A DNA stretch of 64,000 nucleotides from an uncultured Thiotrichales bacterium (GTDB lineage Bacteria > Pseudomonadota > Gammaproteobacteria > Francisellales > CACEW01): NCBI GenBank assembly GCA_903870015.1, contig CAIQBE010000012.1:22676-86675 (forward strand), given 5' to 3'. A program made the position numbers and the translations under genes. Shown here piece after piece: positions 51,125 through 61,336 of the stretch. Under the pieces are notes generated by a model. That model was not told the origin of the DNA. It was given only the letters and a program-made list of their open reading frames with translations, and made no database searches. Each line of letters starts with the position of its first letter. Within the stretch, counting starts at the first letter, position 1.

Positions 51125-51946
51125 TTAAGCTGACGGTGTTGATTTTTCAACTAATTCAGCATAAATGATCTTGTTTTCCTGATCTAGGCGGGTGGTTTTA
51201 ATGAGTATTTTGTCTTTCCACTGAACCTGTGACATGTCTTCCAGTATGACCTCAAAACCATGGTAGCTCGAAGGCCATGAGCCATCTGGATGTAGTGCCA
51301 GGCCACTTGCTGTTCTTTCGGATTTAAATACTTTGGCGCGAATTTTTTTATGTAATGCTGGTTTTAACTTGCTGGCATTTCTTGCTGAGGGAAATAAAAA
51401 AGTTTCAGTAAAAAGATCAATGCGGGGTTCTGTGGCAACGCCTAAAAAATGATGAATGCGCGGGGTAACTACGATAACAATCGTGGGGAGTGATTCTGCG
51501 AATTCTGGGCTTGCATAATCAACTGCATCCACATAATAAAAAAATAGATCATAATCACCTACAGGGAGCTCAATAAATTTTCCGTCATTTGAAGAAGTTT
51601 CTTCTGGAGAAGTTGAATAGCCACCACCAGGTAAGTATTCGCCTTTTCCAATAAAGACTTTCCCGGATTTGGATGTAACACCTAAAGGGCCAATCAAAGA
51701 TCTGGAAAAGTCTTGCTCATCTTGTGTTAAGGCTTCATTGGTAACTCTTATTTTATAGTAACCATCGTCAATTAGGGACACCAATGAAATCAGTCCCTGG
51801 TTAAGTTCTTTTAGCTCAGAAAAGTTGCCGCACCACCAGTCTGGATTATCATCAATGCGTTCTGCAATAGTGGTGGGATCAAAAATAGCAAGTGTCGCCG
51901 TGTCAGTAAAAAATTGAATAGTTTGATTGAGGGTATTTGGGTTCAT
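51125..51946 (-). CDS. Hypothetical protein
   Basis: The 273-residue soluble protein has no signal peptide or membrane segment. It is rich in aromatic and acidic residues (DNPDWWCGNFSELKELNQGL; YDLFFYYVDAVDY; DGSWPSSYHGFEVILEDMSQVQWKDK) and is predicted mixed alpha/beta. No family is recognised. It lies just right of the island and opposite in direction. Its ATG lacks a strong ribosome site. Confidence 0.6.
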   Translation of the reverse strand: MNPNTLNQTIQFFTDTATLAIFDPTTIAERIDDNPDWWCGNFSELKELNQGLISLVSLIDDGYYKIRVTNEALTQDEQDFSRSLIGPLGVTSKSGKVFIGKGEYLPGGGYSTSPEETSSNDGKFIELPVGDYDLFFYYVDAVDYASPEFAESLPTIVIVVTPRIHHFLGVATEPRIDLFTETFLFPSARNASKLKPALHKKIRAKVFKSERTASGLALHPDGSWPSSYHGFEVILEDMSQVQWKDKILIKTTRLDQENKIIYAELVEKSTPSA

Positions 51947-52015
51947 TATTTAAGCGGTCATTTGTATGAGTAATTGAAATAATATCATAATTCATAAAAT
52001 TATATAGTATTAATT

Positions 52016-52894
52016 TTATGTCATGCTGAAGCAAGCATCCTCTTTAGCAAACTCACTCATCACAATGTGCGTCGTCGAGGCAAGAATATCATCACGCTTC
52101 GTGGCATTTTTTTGGTTTTGCACCGTGTAGATAGCAAGAACAATAGGCTTGCAGGCAGGTGACCAGAGGATGCCAATATCATTCGCAACGCCATAATCCC
52201 CGGTGCCAGTTTTATCCGCGACATTCCAACCAAGCGGAGTGCCTGCACGCATGCGCTGATAACCTGTGGTGTTGTTTTGCATCCAGGTGGTTAATTCATT
52301 GCGATCATTAGTGGTTAGTACATTGCCAAGTAATACTTTTTGTAGGCTGATCGCCATATCATGGGGGGTGACAGTGTCATCAGTGTTTTTAGGATTAGAG
52401 TTTAAGTTACCCTCGTAATGTTCGACATTAAAAGAAGCATTGCCAATAGCGTGGGCAAATTGTGTGATAGCCTGTGGGCCCCCTAGGTATTTGATCAAAA
52501 GATTGGCGGCAGTGTTGTCGCTATAAGTGGTTGCCGCCTCCGCCAAAGCCTGAAGCGTCATGCCGGTATTTACATGTTGTCCAGTCACTGGGTGCCAAGG
52601 CCAAGTGTTTAAATCATTTTGGGTATAGGTGATGTTTTTTTGTAATAAGCTGGGCTGGGATTCACTTTGTTTTAAGAGTGCGGAAACCACCATAAACTTC
52701 AGGGTGCTTTGCATGGGAAAAGCTTGGTCGGCACGATAGGCAATAATTTTATTATTATTGGTGTCAATTGCATAGACCCCAATCTGGCCATCAAAGGTTT
52801 TTTCAAGAGCTTTGAGTGCGGCGGTGTTATCCGCGAAAGCTGTGGTGGTGCATAAGGCCATTGCTGTTGCAAATAGGGATGATCTGAGTTTCAT
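52016..52894 (-). CDS. Class A beta-lactamase
   Basis: The 292-residue precursor has a signal peptide (KLRSSLFATAMALCTTTAFA). It carries all class A motifs: PMQSTLKFM with the SxxK nucleophile, YSDNTAANLL (SDN loop), EGNLN (omega-loop Glu) and ADKTGTGDYGVANDIGILW (KTG). It hydrolyses beta-lactams in the periplasm. A GGAG site precedes ATG 52894; the longer frame from 52948 would hide the signal peptide. Exact variant cannot be named. It is monocistronic and beside the island but outside its repeats. Confidence 0.93.
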   Translation of the reverse strand: MKLRSSLFATAMALCTTTAFADNTAALKALEKTFDGQIGVYAIDTNNNKIIAYRADQAFPMQSTLKFMVVSALLKQSESQPSLLQKNITYTQNDLNTWPWHPVTGQHVNTGMTLQALAEAATTYSDNTAANLLIKYLGGPQAITQFAHAIGNASFNVEHYEGNLNSNPKNTDDTVTPHDMAISLQKVLLGNVLTTNDRNELTTWMQNNTTGYQRMRAGTPLGWNVADKTGTGDYGVANDIGILWSPACKPIVLAIYTVQNQKNATKRDDILASTTHIVMSEFAKEDACFSMT

Positions 52895-53061
52895 AAAGTC
52901 TCCGTGATGCTGATAATAAAGCCTAACCTCTCGTGAAAGTGAAGTCAAGGATAGTCATTAAGCATTATGTTTCATTAAATTCAAAAATTTGCTATAATAA
53001 ACCAAGGTAAATCACTGATTTTTTATTTTTTTAAACGCTCGTGAATAACAAGGATTGAAAT

Positions 53062-53634
53062 ATGAGTGTCACTGCCGCCGCAACCGCCAAAAAAAAGCGA
53101 GTATCTACCCGCGCACCTTTACCCCAGGGCGATCGGGTGTTAAGCTCGAAAAAATTTGTGTACATCACTCAAAAGCATGGCGCAAAGCAGGTACACTATG
53201 ATTTTCGCTTGGCATTGCATGGCGCTTTGAAAAGCTGGTCAATTCCGAAGGGACCGACGGTACATCCGGGTGAAAAGCGCTTAGCTGTTGAGGTTGAAGA
53301 TCAGCCTTTAGAGCATGCAAAATTCGAAGGCATTATTCCTGAGGGTGAAGAGGGTGCGGGTACGGTGATGCTTTGGGACAAAGGCACCTGGCAGCCGATC
53401 GGTGATCCTGAAAAAGGCTATGAAAATGGCAAAATTGAGTTTTTACTGCACGGCGAAAAACTAAAAGGTCAGTGGGTACTCATGAAAATGAAAACCCATG
53501 GCAAAAAACCCAATTGGATGTTAGTTAAAGTTAAAGACAGATATGCTAATATGTTGGCAGAAGATAAACTATTAAATACCAAAAGTGTTAAAACAGGTCG
53601 TACGCTTGATGAAATTGCTCAGAGTCACAAGTGA
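53062..53634 (+). CDS. Standalone LigD-type 3'-phosphoesterase
   Basis: The 190-residue protein has the 3'-phosphoesterase domain of bacterial NHEJ ligase D: KFVYITQKHGAKQVHYDFRLALHGALKSWSIPKGP with the metal-binding His and Asp, LAVEVEDQPLEHAKFEGIIPEGEEGAGTVMLWDKGTW, and GQWVLMKMKT...NWMLVKVKD. It trims 3' phosphates or ribonucleotides at DNA ends. No ligase or polymerase domain and no Ku gene follows, so it acts alone or with a ligase elsewhere. Confidence 0.92.
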   Translation: MSVTAAATAKKKRVSTRAPLPQGDRVLSSKKFVYITQKHGAKQVHYDFRLALHGALKSWSIPKGPTVHPGEKRLAVEVEDQPLEHAKFEGIIPEGEEGAGTVMLWDKGTWQPIGDPEKGYENGKIEFLLHGEKLKGQWVLMKMKTHGKKPNWMLVKVKDRYANMLAEDKLLNTKSVKTGRTLDEIAQSHK

Positions 53635-53638
53635 AAAA

Positions 53639-53950
53639 ATGCGCGCTTGGCGAGTGGGCATAGTGCTAGGTTTGTTATGCTCAGCATGCTGGGGCAATAT
53701 GCAGACACAAATACAGCCTGAATTTAAAACCATGGTCATTGTCAGTCCTGCTACACCACCGGGTGCTAACTCGGGCAATGTTATTGGAACCAATCCCGAT
53801 TTGTCCTATCAGTTATTAAACAACGAGCATGGTGTGGGTACAGAGTTAACGATTTTAAAAGCGCAACAAGCAGGAACTTTAAGCCCGGTCACCCTCGGTG
53901 GTATGATCGAAGCTGATGGCACAGCCAGTCAGCAGTCAGGTGCGCATTAA
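53639..53950 (+). CDS. Short secreted hypothetical protein
   Basis: From ATG 53639 the 103-residue product has a hydrophobic signal sequence (VGIVLGLLCSACWGN) with a Cys suggesting a lipobox, though the -3 position is Cys rather than Leu. The rest is polar, Thr/Pro/Gly-rich, without a known family. It begins 5 bases after the phosphoesterase stop codon and lies before dnaA. Confidence 0.6.
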   Translation: MRAWRVGIVLGLLCSACWGNMQTQIQPEFKTMVIVSPATPPGANSGNVIGTNPDLSYQLLNNEHGVGTELTILKAQQAGTLSPVTLGGMIEADGTASQQSGAH

Positions 53951-54051
53951 AAGTAAAAAATAATATCGCTATCATCTTATCAAACCCATCAAGAATCTGT
54001 TATCATAGAATGTCCTAAAGAAATTTATTTAGAAATAGTAGTAATAGTATT

Positions 54052-55365
54052 ATGACTTTGTGGGAGCAGTGTTTAAACATTCTTCAAAATGACACGCCAA
54101 GTACAGATTACGCCACTTGGCTCATGCCATTACAGGCGGAAGAGGGTGAAGCTGATTTGTTATTATACGCACCTAATCGTTTTGTGATGGAGTGGGTGCG
54201 CGATCGTTACCTGACAAAGATCAAAGACATTGTAGAAGGATTAGCCCCCAGTAAAGTGGCAAGTTTAAAAATTGGGTCAATGGCAGTGCCCGTGCTGAAT
54301 AAAAAAATAAAAACACCAAGCACAGCCAAAGCGCCAGGCATGCAAGAAAATGGCTTAAATGTACGTTTTACCTTTGATAATTTTGTGGAGGGTAAGTCAA
54401 ATCAATTAGCCAAAGCAGCAGCACAACAGGTTGCTGAAAATCCTGGGCGTGGCTATAATCCCTTATTCCTATACGGTGGCGTGGGTTTGGGGAAAACGCA
54501 CTTAATGCACGCGATGGGTAATTTGATTTGCCAAAAGAACAAAGACGCCAAAGTTTTATATTTGCACTCAGAGCGCTTTGTCGGAGATATGGTCAAGGCT
54601 TTGCAAAATAACGCCATTAACGAGTTTAAAGAGCGTTATCGTTCGTTAAATGCACTGTTAATTGATGATATTCAATTTTTTGCAGGAAAGGATCGTACGC
54701 AGGAAGAGTTTTTTCATACCTTCAATGCTTTGTTAGAGGGGCATCAGCAGATCGTGATTACCTGTGATCGCTACCCCAAGGAAATTAACGGATTAGAGGA
54801 ACGGTTAAAGTCTCGCTTTGGGTGGGGTTTAACGGTCGCGATTGAGCCCCCGGATTTAGAAACGCGGGTTGCGATTTTGGTAAAAAAAGCCCAGGAATCT
54901 GACATTGAGCTCAGTCACGAGGTCGCATTTTTCATTGCCAAGCGTTTGCGTTCCAACGTGCGTGAGCTAGAAGGCGCATTAAAGCGGGTAATCGCCAATG
55001 CTAACTTTACAGGACATGCGATTACGATTGATTTTGTGAGAGAGGCTTTACGGGATTTATTATCTTTGCAAGATAAGCTGGTGACACTAGATAATATACA
55101 GAAAACCGTGGCAGAATATTACAAGATAAAACTGGTAGAGCTATTGTCATCAAAACGGACGCGATCATTAGCGCGTCCACGCCAGATGGCGATGAGTTTA
55201 GCCAAAGAATTAACCAACCACAGCCTGCCAGAAATAGGCCATGCTTTTGGAGGGAGAGATCATACCACAGTGCTCCATGCCTGTCGTACGATCAAAGACT
55301 TACGCGAAGCCAATTTAAATATTGCGGAAGATTATCAAAACTTATTACGAATATTATCAACATAG
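54052..55365 (+). CDS. dnaA: Chromosomal replication initiator protein DnaA
   Basis: The 437-residue initiator has domain [26 protein letters not shown], the AAA+ domain with Walker [20 protein letters not shown] and Walker [25 protein letters not shown], and the DNA-binding domain IV with [19 protein letters not shown]. It unwinds oriC and binds DnaA boxes. dnaN follows 10 bp later. No cluster of DnaA boxes was seen in the short upstream gap, so oriC is not placed here. Confidence 0.96.
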   Translation: MTLWEQCLNILQNDTPSTDYATWLMPLQAEEGEADLLLYAPNRFVMEWVRDRYLTKIKDIVEGLAPSKVASLKIGSMAVPVLNKKIKTPSTAKAPGMQENGLNVRFTFDNFVEGKSNQLAKAAAQQVAENPGRGYNPLFLYGGVGLGKTHLMHAMGNLICQKNKDAKVLYLHSERFVGDMVKALQNNAINEFKERYRSLNALLIDDIQFFAGKDRTQEEFFHTFNALLEGHQQIVITCDRYPKEINGLEERLKSRFGWGLTVAIEPPDLETRVAILVKKAQESDIELSHEVAFFIAKRLRSNVRELEGALKRVIANANFTGHAITIDFVREALRDLLSLQDKLVTLDNIQKTVAEYYKIKLVELLSSKRTRSLARPRQMAMSLAKELTNHSLPEIGHAFGGRDHTTVLHACRTIKDLREANLNIAEDYQNLLRILST

Positions 55366-55375
55366 GGAGCGAGAT

Positions 55376-56479
55376 ATGAAGTTTACAGTCGCAAGGGAAA
55401 CCTTACTAAAACCATTACAATCCATTATTTCAGTGGTTGAAAAAAAACAAACGATGCCGATATTAAGCAATCTTTTGGTCAACGTTACCGAAAATACAGT
55501 CGAGCTCACTGCAACGGATCTTGAGCTTGAGCTCATTGCCAAAGTCAATTTAGATAATGTTGCAGAACCAGGTCGTCTGACCATTCCTGCCAAAAAGCTG
55601 TTTGATATTTTCAAAAGCTTGCCTGAGGGTGCGACCGTTGAAGTCAAAAGCGAAACGGCCGAAAAAATTATTGTAAAATCGGGTAAAAGCCGCTTTACTT
55701 TATCAGGCCTGCCAGCAAATGATTTCCCGAGCATGGAAACCCAATTGGGGCAAGTAGCGATTCAAGTGTCACATAAGGTGCTCGCGACCTTAATTCGCAA
55801 AACCCATTTTGCCATGGCGCAACAAGACGTACGTTATTTCCTAAATGGCATGTTGTTAGAAGTCAGTGAAAAAACCTTACGTGGTGTTGCCACAGATGGG
55901 CATCGCCTGGCACTAGCGAGTGAAGAGATCGAGGGGCATGCTGGGGTCAATCAAGTCATCGTTCCCAGAAAAACCATTATGGAATTATTAAGAATTTTAG
56001 AGCCTAATGATCAAAGTCTTTCGATTATTTTTGGTACGCACTTTATTCGCGTCGCCATGACCGATTTGGTATTAACCTCAAAATTAGTCGACGGTCGTTA
56101 CCCTGATTACAACCGTGTGATCCCAACCACGGGCAAAAATATTTTAATTGCCTCCAAAGACGCCTTAAAACAATCGCTACAACGTACTGCTATTCTTTCC
56201 AATGAAAAATACCGCGGTGTGCGTTTATCAGCAAGTAACAATGTATTAAAACTCATGGCCAATAACCCTGAGCAAGAAGAAGCGCAGGATGAGCTAGAGG
56301 TAGCTTATGTTGGACAAGAAATTGAAGTTGGCTTTAATATTAGCTATCTCTTAGACGTCATCAATGTCCTTGAGAGCGAGAATGTGAAAATTTCTTTGAC
56401 CAATAATGTCAGTAGTATTTTGCTCAATGACCCAGAGGACTCAAAAGCTGTTTACGTAGTCATGCCTATACGCTTGTAA
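55376..56479 (+). CDS. dnaN: DNA polymerase III sliding clamp (beta subunit)
   Basis: The 367-residue clamp has the standard start KFTVARETLLKPLQSIISVVEKKQTMPILSNLLV and three clamp domains. ATG 55376 with a GGAG-type site is chosen; an earlier in-frame start lies in dnaA. It follows dnaA and is followed, after one base, by hemC instead of recF. Confidence 0.96.
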   Translation: MKFTVARETLLKPLQSIISVVEKKQTMPILSNLLVNVTENTVELTATDLELELIAKVNLDNVAEPGRLTIPAKKLFDIFKSLPEGATVEVKSETAEKIIVKSGKSRFTLSGLPANDFPSMETQLGQVAIQVSHKVLATLIRKTHFAMAQQDVRYFLNGMLLEVSEKTLRGVATDGHRLALASEEIEGHAGVNQVIVPRKTIMELLRILEPNDQSLSIIFGTHFIRVAMTDLVLTSKLVDGRYPDYNRVIPTTGKNILIASKDALKQSLQRTAILSNEKYRGVRLSASNNVLKLMANNPEQEEAQDELEVAYVGQEIEVGFNISYLLDVINVLESENVKISLTNNVSSILLNDPEDSKAVYVVMPIRL

Positions 56480-56480
56480 A

Positions 56481-57386
56481 ATGAATACTCTTAGGCTTGC
56501 AACCCGTCAAAGTAAACTAGCGCTATGGCAGGCTAATTTTGTCAAGGCGCAGTTAGAAGCAATAGTGCCCAGTTGTAGTGTGGTATTGGTGCCTTTGCTC
56601 ACTGAGGGCGATAAAATCACCCATTGCGCTTTGAGTGAAATCGGTGGAAAGGGCTTATTTATCAAGCGTCTAGAACAGGCCTTATTAGATGGTGAGGCTG
56701 ATTTTGCCGTGCATTCTATGAAAGATGTTCCGCCCGCATTAAGCCATGAATTTTGTCTCCCCGCAGTTTTACAACGTGCCTCGCCGCTTGATGCATTAGT
56801 CTCAGTCAAATATAAAAATTTAAAAGATTTGCCTAAGCACGCGGTAGTGGGCACAAGCAGTGTCCGCCGTACAGCGCAGCTAAAGCACATCCGCCCGGAT
56901 CTGCAGATAAGATCAGTGCGCGGCAATGTCGATACTCGTTTAAGTAAATTGCACGAAGGCCAGTTTGATGCGTTAATTTTAGCTGAGGCCGGCTTGGATC
57001 GTTTGGGCTTAGCCAGTCATATTAGAGAAATATTTTCAAGCAATGTGTTTTTGCCCTCAGTCGGTCAAGGTGCAATTGGCATTGAGTGTCTGGCAAATCA
57101 CAAAGAATTACAGACAGTTTTAAGTCAGCTCAATCACCTAGAGACCCAAGCCTGCATCCACGCCGAGCGTGCAATGAATGCAGCAATTGGTGCAAGATGT
57201 GATTCCCCCGTCGGCAGCTTTGCTGAAATATTATCAGGGCAATTAATGCTGCGTGGCGAAGTGTTAAATCGCGAAGGCAGCAAAAAAATTACCGCAGCAG
57301 CAGAGGGAAATATGCTAGAGGCTGAAAACCTAGGCTTTGCAGTAGCACGCATGCTGCTCGAGCAAGGTGCTAAAGATCTATTTTAG
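56481..57386 (+). CDS. hemC: Porphobilinogen deaminase (hydroxymethylbilane synthase)
   Basis: The 301-residue enzyme polymerises four porphobilinogen units. It starts LRLATRQSKLALWQA, has GGKGLFIKRLEQAL, HSMKDVPP with the catalytic Asp, GTSSVRRTAQL and the cofactor-binding GARCDSPVGSFAE with the dipyrromethane Cys. It is immediately after dnaN, an unusual position; hemD is not next to it. Confidence 0.95.
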   Translation: MNTLRLATRQSKLALWQANFVKAQLEAIVPSCSVVLVPLLTEGDKITHCALSEIGGKGLFIKRLEQALLDGEADFAVHSMKDVPPALSHEFCLPAVLQRASPLDALVSVKYKNLKDLPKHAVVGTSSVRRTAQLKHIRPDLQIRSVRGNVDTRLSKLHEGQFDALILAEAGLDRLGLASHIREIFSSNVFLPSVGQGAIGIECLANHKELQTVLSQLNHLETQACIHAERAMNAAIGARCDSPVGSFAEILSGQLMLRGEVLNREGSKKITAAAEGNMLEAENLGFAVARMLLEQGAKDLF

Positions 57387-58972
57387 TCATTCTTGGTATA
57401 GGCAAAATAAGCGCCATAAACAAAAATCACCAAAGACAATGCCGCTAACAAGGACAGGCTGGTAGTGGTTGATAAGTAATTTTGCCCTGGCGTGGTGGCA
57501 TTATTACCAAAATAAGTAATCAACATAAGGCCAATAAAATACAGCCACATCCACGAAGCGCCTTTCAGCATTTCTGCAAAATCCTCGCCTTTGAAAAAAG
57601 TAAACTCATAGTAAGCATAGAAAAATAATCCTGGGATGATAAAAATTAAAATTTTGCCGATCAAGGGCCAGGCTACATAAAACAGGAGCAGTGACAAAAT
57701 AAATAACAAAATCGGCGCAATAAATACAGCCATGGGCACCATAAATTGGTCACGCGCTTGCAAGAGGCCTTGATGTTTTAAGCGATTAGCAATGGTAATG
57801 ATCGGTGCGGGAACATAAGAGAATAAGTGAATCACTGAAATGACTGCCACCAATTGATACCAGCCTTTAAAAATAAATAAAAGCAGGGAGCCCACGAGCG
57901 TACACATGATAATGGCATTGCGTGGATTATGGTACAGCGGATGTAGGCGACTCAAAGCCTGGGGTAAATGATGTTCTTTAGAGAGCGAAAACATAATGCG
58001 GGAACCCGATGCTAAAAATGCCGTACCACAAATACCCGGGGTAATCGCAGAGTTAATGTAAATCAAGGTGACCATGATTTGGAGATTAGCCAGCATCAGG
58101 AGTTCAACATAGGGCGAGCGATAGTTAATACCTGCCCAGCCTACCTGCGCTAATTGTGTAGGATCAACTGCGCCAATAAACACATATTGGAGCAAGATAT
58201 ACACCACAAAACAAAACACGATACTGCCAATCACTGCAGTAGGAAGCATGCGCTTGGGAGATTTAATTTCTTCAGAGAACGTCAGGGGCGACTGAAAGCC
58301 ATTAAAAGACATGACCACGCCGCAGGCAACCACGCTGACCAATACGGATTTCCAGCCAAAAGGCATAAAGGTTTGCATCGAGTTGCCGAAATTTTGATGA
58401 TGTAAGCCCGTGACAAATAAAGCGATGATAGTCAAAATAGGGACGATAATTTTAATCACAGTAAAAAAGTTATTAAAGCGAATAAAAAAGCGCACGCTCC
58501 AATAGTTGATCAACATAAATAAGAGCATTAGACCTAAAGCGCAGAGCGTGCCTACGCTACTTAAGTTGTGAGAGTCAGTCTGATAAAGCAGCTGTAGGCT
58601 TGGGCTTAATTGGCTTAAATATTGGATAATTGCCTGGGCTTCGATTGGGGGAACCGCCACAATGCTCAGCCAATTAATCCACGAAGTTAAAAAGCCACAA
58701 AAGCGACCATGGGTACGGTGCGAGTAGTAACCAATGCCACCCGATGAAGGAAAGCAACTGCCAATTTCAATATAAAAAAGCGCGACCAACAATGCCACTA
58801 CTGCGCCAATAACCCAAGAGAGTAATCCCGCGGGTCCTGCGATTTCAGCAATTTTTTGCGTGCCCAAAAGCCAGCCCGAGCCAATGATCGCAGTAATACC
58901 CGTCATGGTAAGCGAGAAAATAGAAATATTTTTGTTAAAGCTAACTTTGTGATGCGTGATCTCTGCGGCCAT
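57383..58972 (-). CDS. APC-family amino acid permease
   Basis: The 529-residue protein has about 12-14 membrane segments and APC features: ISIFSLTMTGITAIIGSGWLLGTQKIAEIAGPAGLLSWVIG (helix 1 unwound region) and GIGYYSHRTHGRFCGFLTSWINWLS, and an extended C-terminus. It imports or exchanges amino acids or similar compounds; the substrate is unknown. It overlaps the 3' end of hemC (convergent) by 4 bp. Confidence 0.88.
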   Translation of the reverse strand: MAAEITHHKVSFNKNISIFSLTMTGITAIIGSGWLLGTQKIAEIAGPAGLLSWVIGAVVALLVALFYIEIGSCFPSSGGIGYYSHRTHGRFCGFLTSWINWLSIVAVPPIEAQAIIQYLSQLSPSLQLLYQTDSHNLSSVGTLCALGLMLLFMLINYWSVRFFIRFNNFFTVIKIIVPILTIIALFVTGLHHQNFGNSMQTFMPFGWKSVLVSVVACGVVMSFNGFQSPLTFSEEIKSPKRMLPTAVIGSIVFCFVVYILLQYVFIGAVDPTQLAQVGWAGINYRSPYVELLMLANLQIMVTLIYINSAITPGICGTAFLASGSRIMFSLSKEHHLPQALSRLHPLYHNPRNAIIMCTLVGSLLLFIFKGWYQLVAVISVIHLFSYVPAPIITIANRLKHQGLLQARDQFMVPMAVFIAPILLFILSLLLFYVAWPLIGKILIFIIPGLFFYAYYEFTFFKGEDFAEMLKGASWMWLYFIGLMLITYFGNNATTPGQNYLSTTTSLSLLAALSLVIFVYGAYFAYTKND

Positions 58973-58990
58973 AACGCTCTCCGTATATGT

Positions 58991-60694
58991 TTAAATTTTT
59001 GTCTTCAAATAAGCAATGATATCAGCCAGGGCCACCATGTCAGGGGCTTCAGCGCTACGAGCTTTGTACTCAACTTTTTGTTCGGCTAAGAGTTTATCGC
59101 CAATCACAATACGGTGGGGAATGCCGATCAAATCCATGTCTGCAAATTTAACGCCAGGGCGCTCATTGCGGTCATCTAAGAGCACCTCTAGTTTCAGTGC
59201 TAGTAAAGCTTGGTACAGTTCATCGCTAGCTTTTTTAACAGCATCACTTTGCTGATAATTAATAGGTACAATCACCACTTGAAAAGGCGCCATTTCTTTA
59301 GGCCAGAGGATGCCCTTGCTGTCATGATTTTGCTCAATAGCAGCCGCAATGACACGAGTCACGCCAATGCCATAGCAGCCCATTTGTAAGGGCACAGATT
59401 GTCCAGCTTCATCAAGGACAACACAGTTCATCGCTTTTGAGTAGCGGTCCCCTAGTTGGAAAATATGACCGACTTCAATACCGCGCGCATGCTTGAGTTT
59501 GCCCTGGTTATCAGGGCTGGTATCGCCAACAACAACTTTGCGTAAATCTTGTACGCTATAATTTTTGACATCACGATCCCAGTTAATGCCGCGATAATGT
59601 TTGCCATCAATATTGGCGCCGGCAACAAAATCGGCCAATATTGCCGCATCACGATCGACAATCACGGGGGCTGGGCAGTTGACTGGGCCTAATGAGCCAG
59701 GGTGGGCTTTGAAAATTTTGACAATATCTTCTTCATGCGCAAGTTCAAAAAAATCATCCATGCCCGCAATTTTTTTGGCCTTCACTTCATTAAGCTCATG
59801 ATCACCACGCAGTACTAAGGCAAAAAACTCGCCTTTGCCATTTTTGCCGATCATGGTTTTGACTGAGGTCATCGCTGCGATTTGGTATTGTTCTTCAAGC
59901 GCTTTAATTGTTTTAGCATTGGGGGTGTCAAAAAGCGCTAAGGCTGCTTTTGCTTCTGGGCGCGCTGCGGTGGGTGCAAGCGCTGAGGCTTGTTCAACGT
60001 TAGCGGCATAAGTACCGACATCAGAGTAAAAAATATCATCTTCGCCGACAGAGGCCAGGACATGAAATTCATGAGTGATGGAACCACCAATAGCACCAGG
60101 GTCAGCCTCAACCGCGCGTACTTCTAATCCTAAACGTTTAAAGATACGCAAATAGGCTTGATAAACATCATCATAAGTTGCTTGTAAAGAGGCAAGATCG
60201 ATATGAAATGAATAGGCATCTTTCATCACAAATTCACGGCCACGCATCACACCAAAGCGCGGTCTAATTTCGTCACGAAATTTGATTTGAATTTGATAAA
60301 GATTCATCGGTAATTGCCGATAGCTTTTAATTTCACGCCGACAAATATCGGTAATCACTTCTTCATGCGTTGGACCAAAACAAAAACTGCGATCATGACG
60401 ATCTTGTAGGCGCAAAAGCTCTGGGCCATATTTATCCCAGCGCGCTGATTCTTGCCATAGCTCTGCTGGAATAACATTGGGCATGAGCAGTTCTTGGGCG
60501 CCGATAGCATCCATTTCTTGACGGACGATGTTTTCAACTTTGTGGAGCACACGCCAACCCATGGGAAGCCAGGTGTAAATGCCCGCAGCAACTTTGCGAA
60601 TTAAGCCAGCGCGCAGCATGAGTTGTTGGCTGATCAGATCAGCATCTTTGGGGGCCTCTTTTTCAGTTGCAAGGAGATATTGGGCTAGGCGCAT
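58991..60694 (-). CDS. proS: Prolyl-tRNA synthetase
   Basis: From ATG 60694 the enzyme has 567 residues, close to E. coli ProRS. Class II motifs are seen ([36 protein letters not shown]; motif 2 [26 protein letters not shown]; motif 3 [21 protein letters not shown]), with the editing INS domain in between (about 230-390, for example [22 protein letters not shown]). It charges tRNA-Pro and edits Ala. A longer start at 60778 adds 28 residues without homology and is rejected. Confidence 0.95.
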   Translation of the reverse strand: MRLAQYLLATEKEAPKDADLISQQLMLRAGLIRKVAAGIYTWLPMGWRVLHKVENIVRQEMDAIGAQELLMPNVIPAELWQESARWDKYGPELLRLQDRHDRSFCFGPTHEEVITDICRREIKSYRQLPMNLYQIQIKFRDEIRPRFGVMRGREFVMKDAYSFHIDLASLQATYDDVYQAYLRIFKRLGLEVRAVEADPGAIGGSITHEFHVLASVGEDDIFYSDVGTYAANVEQASALAPTAARPEAKAALALFDTPNAKTIKALEEQYQIAAMTSVKTMIGKNGKGEFFALVLRGDHELNEVKAKKIAGMDDFFELAHEEDIVKIFKAHPGSLGPVNCPAPVIVDRDAAILADFVAGANIDGKHYRGINWDRDVKNYSVQDLRKVVVGDTSPDNQGKLKHARGIEVGHIFQLGDRYSKAMNCVVLDEAGQSVPLQMGCYGIGVTRVIAAAIEQNHDSKGILWPKEMAPFQVVIVPINYQQSDAVKKASDELYQALLALKLEVLLDDRNERPGVKFADMDLIGIPHRIVIGDKLLAEQKVEYKARSAEAPDMVALADIIAYLKTKI

Positions 60695-60955
60695 AGGTAT
60701 AGTTTCCCATAAAAGCCTTATTTTGCCAGATTTTTGAGCGTTTGTCATCCCGCATTTTTTAGCAGAAGTGTTTGTCAAGGAGGGTTAATACAGTGCCATG
60801 CAAAGTTTCTTAAAAAAATATATTTGTGGTAATGCAAGTATTTTCAATAGGTGTAATTAGATCCAGAAAATTTCAGGAGAAGTGATGCGAATATTTTGTT
60901 GTTTTTTTTAAAGCTTGTGTTAGGATAAAAAAAATAACATTATGAAAATGGATTC

Positions 60956-61261
60956 ATGAAAGATTTTGAGAGCGACCTTCCAATTGAGGCTCTACCTAGC
61001 ATGGTGCGTATCATGAATTATTTTCATTTAGCCCTGACCGACGAAATTAAAAATTACGAAGAGTGTGGGGATCAAAGAAAGTTTCACGCTGTATTAATCG
61101 GATTGCGAGATGATCTTAGACGCTTTGAAGAGCGTTTTTTCGATTGGCTTGATGAGGTGACGCCCCATCAAGAAAAAGAGTTGCGCGAATTTGAAAAGCG
61201 CTTAAGTGATGCCAAGGATTTGGTGTCGTTAGCAGAGCAATATTTAATACCAATGCAGTAG
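60956..61261 (+). CDS. Small helical hypothetical protein (paralog of 42551)
   Basis: The 101-residue acidic helical protein matches the layout of the one at 42551-42850: LP.EALPSM, LTDEIKNYEE, F..VLIGLRDDLRRFEERF, HQEKELREFEKRLSDAKDLVSLAEQYL. No family is recognised. It lies upstream of the orphan VgrG gene, which it may precede in one unit. Confidence 0.7.
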   Translation: MKDFESDLPIEALPSMVRIMNYFHLALTDEIKNYEECGDQRKFHAVLIGLRDDLRRFEERFFDWLDEVTPHQEKELREFEKRLSDAKDLVSLAEQYLIPMQ

Positions 61262-61277
61262 ATCAAAATAAATACTG

Positions 61278-61308
61278 TTGGCATAATAGCCTTCTTTGAG
61301 TGTATAAT
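61278..61308 (+). promoter_or_regulatory. Possible promoter of vgrG-like gene
   Basis: TTGGCA (61278-61283) and a consensus TATAAT (61303-61308) are separated by 19 bases, two more than ideal. The -10 is 28 bp before the ATG. Confidence 0.35.
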
Positions 61309-61336
61309 GTGTTCATGATGAATCAGTGCCCGAGTC

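Noticed and set aside
53951..54051. oriC upstream of dnaA
   Set aside because: Only weak TTATCA-like words are present; no cluster of TTATCCACA-type boxes and no AT-rich unwinding array can be defined in 101 bp.
58991..60778. Extended ProRS start at 60778
   Set aside because: The extra 28 residues do not resemble ProRS, while ATG 60694 begins with the conserved N-terminus.
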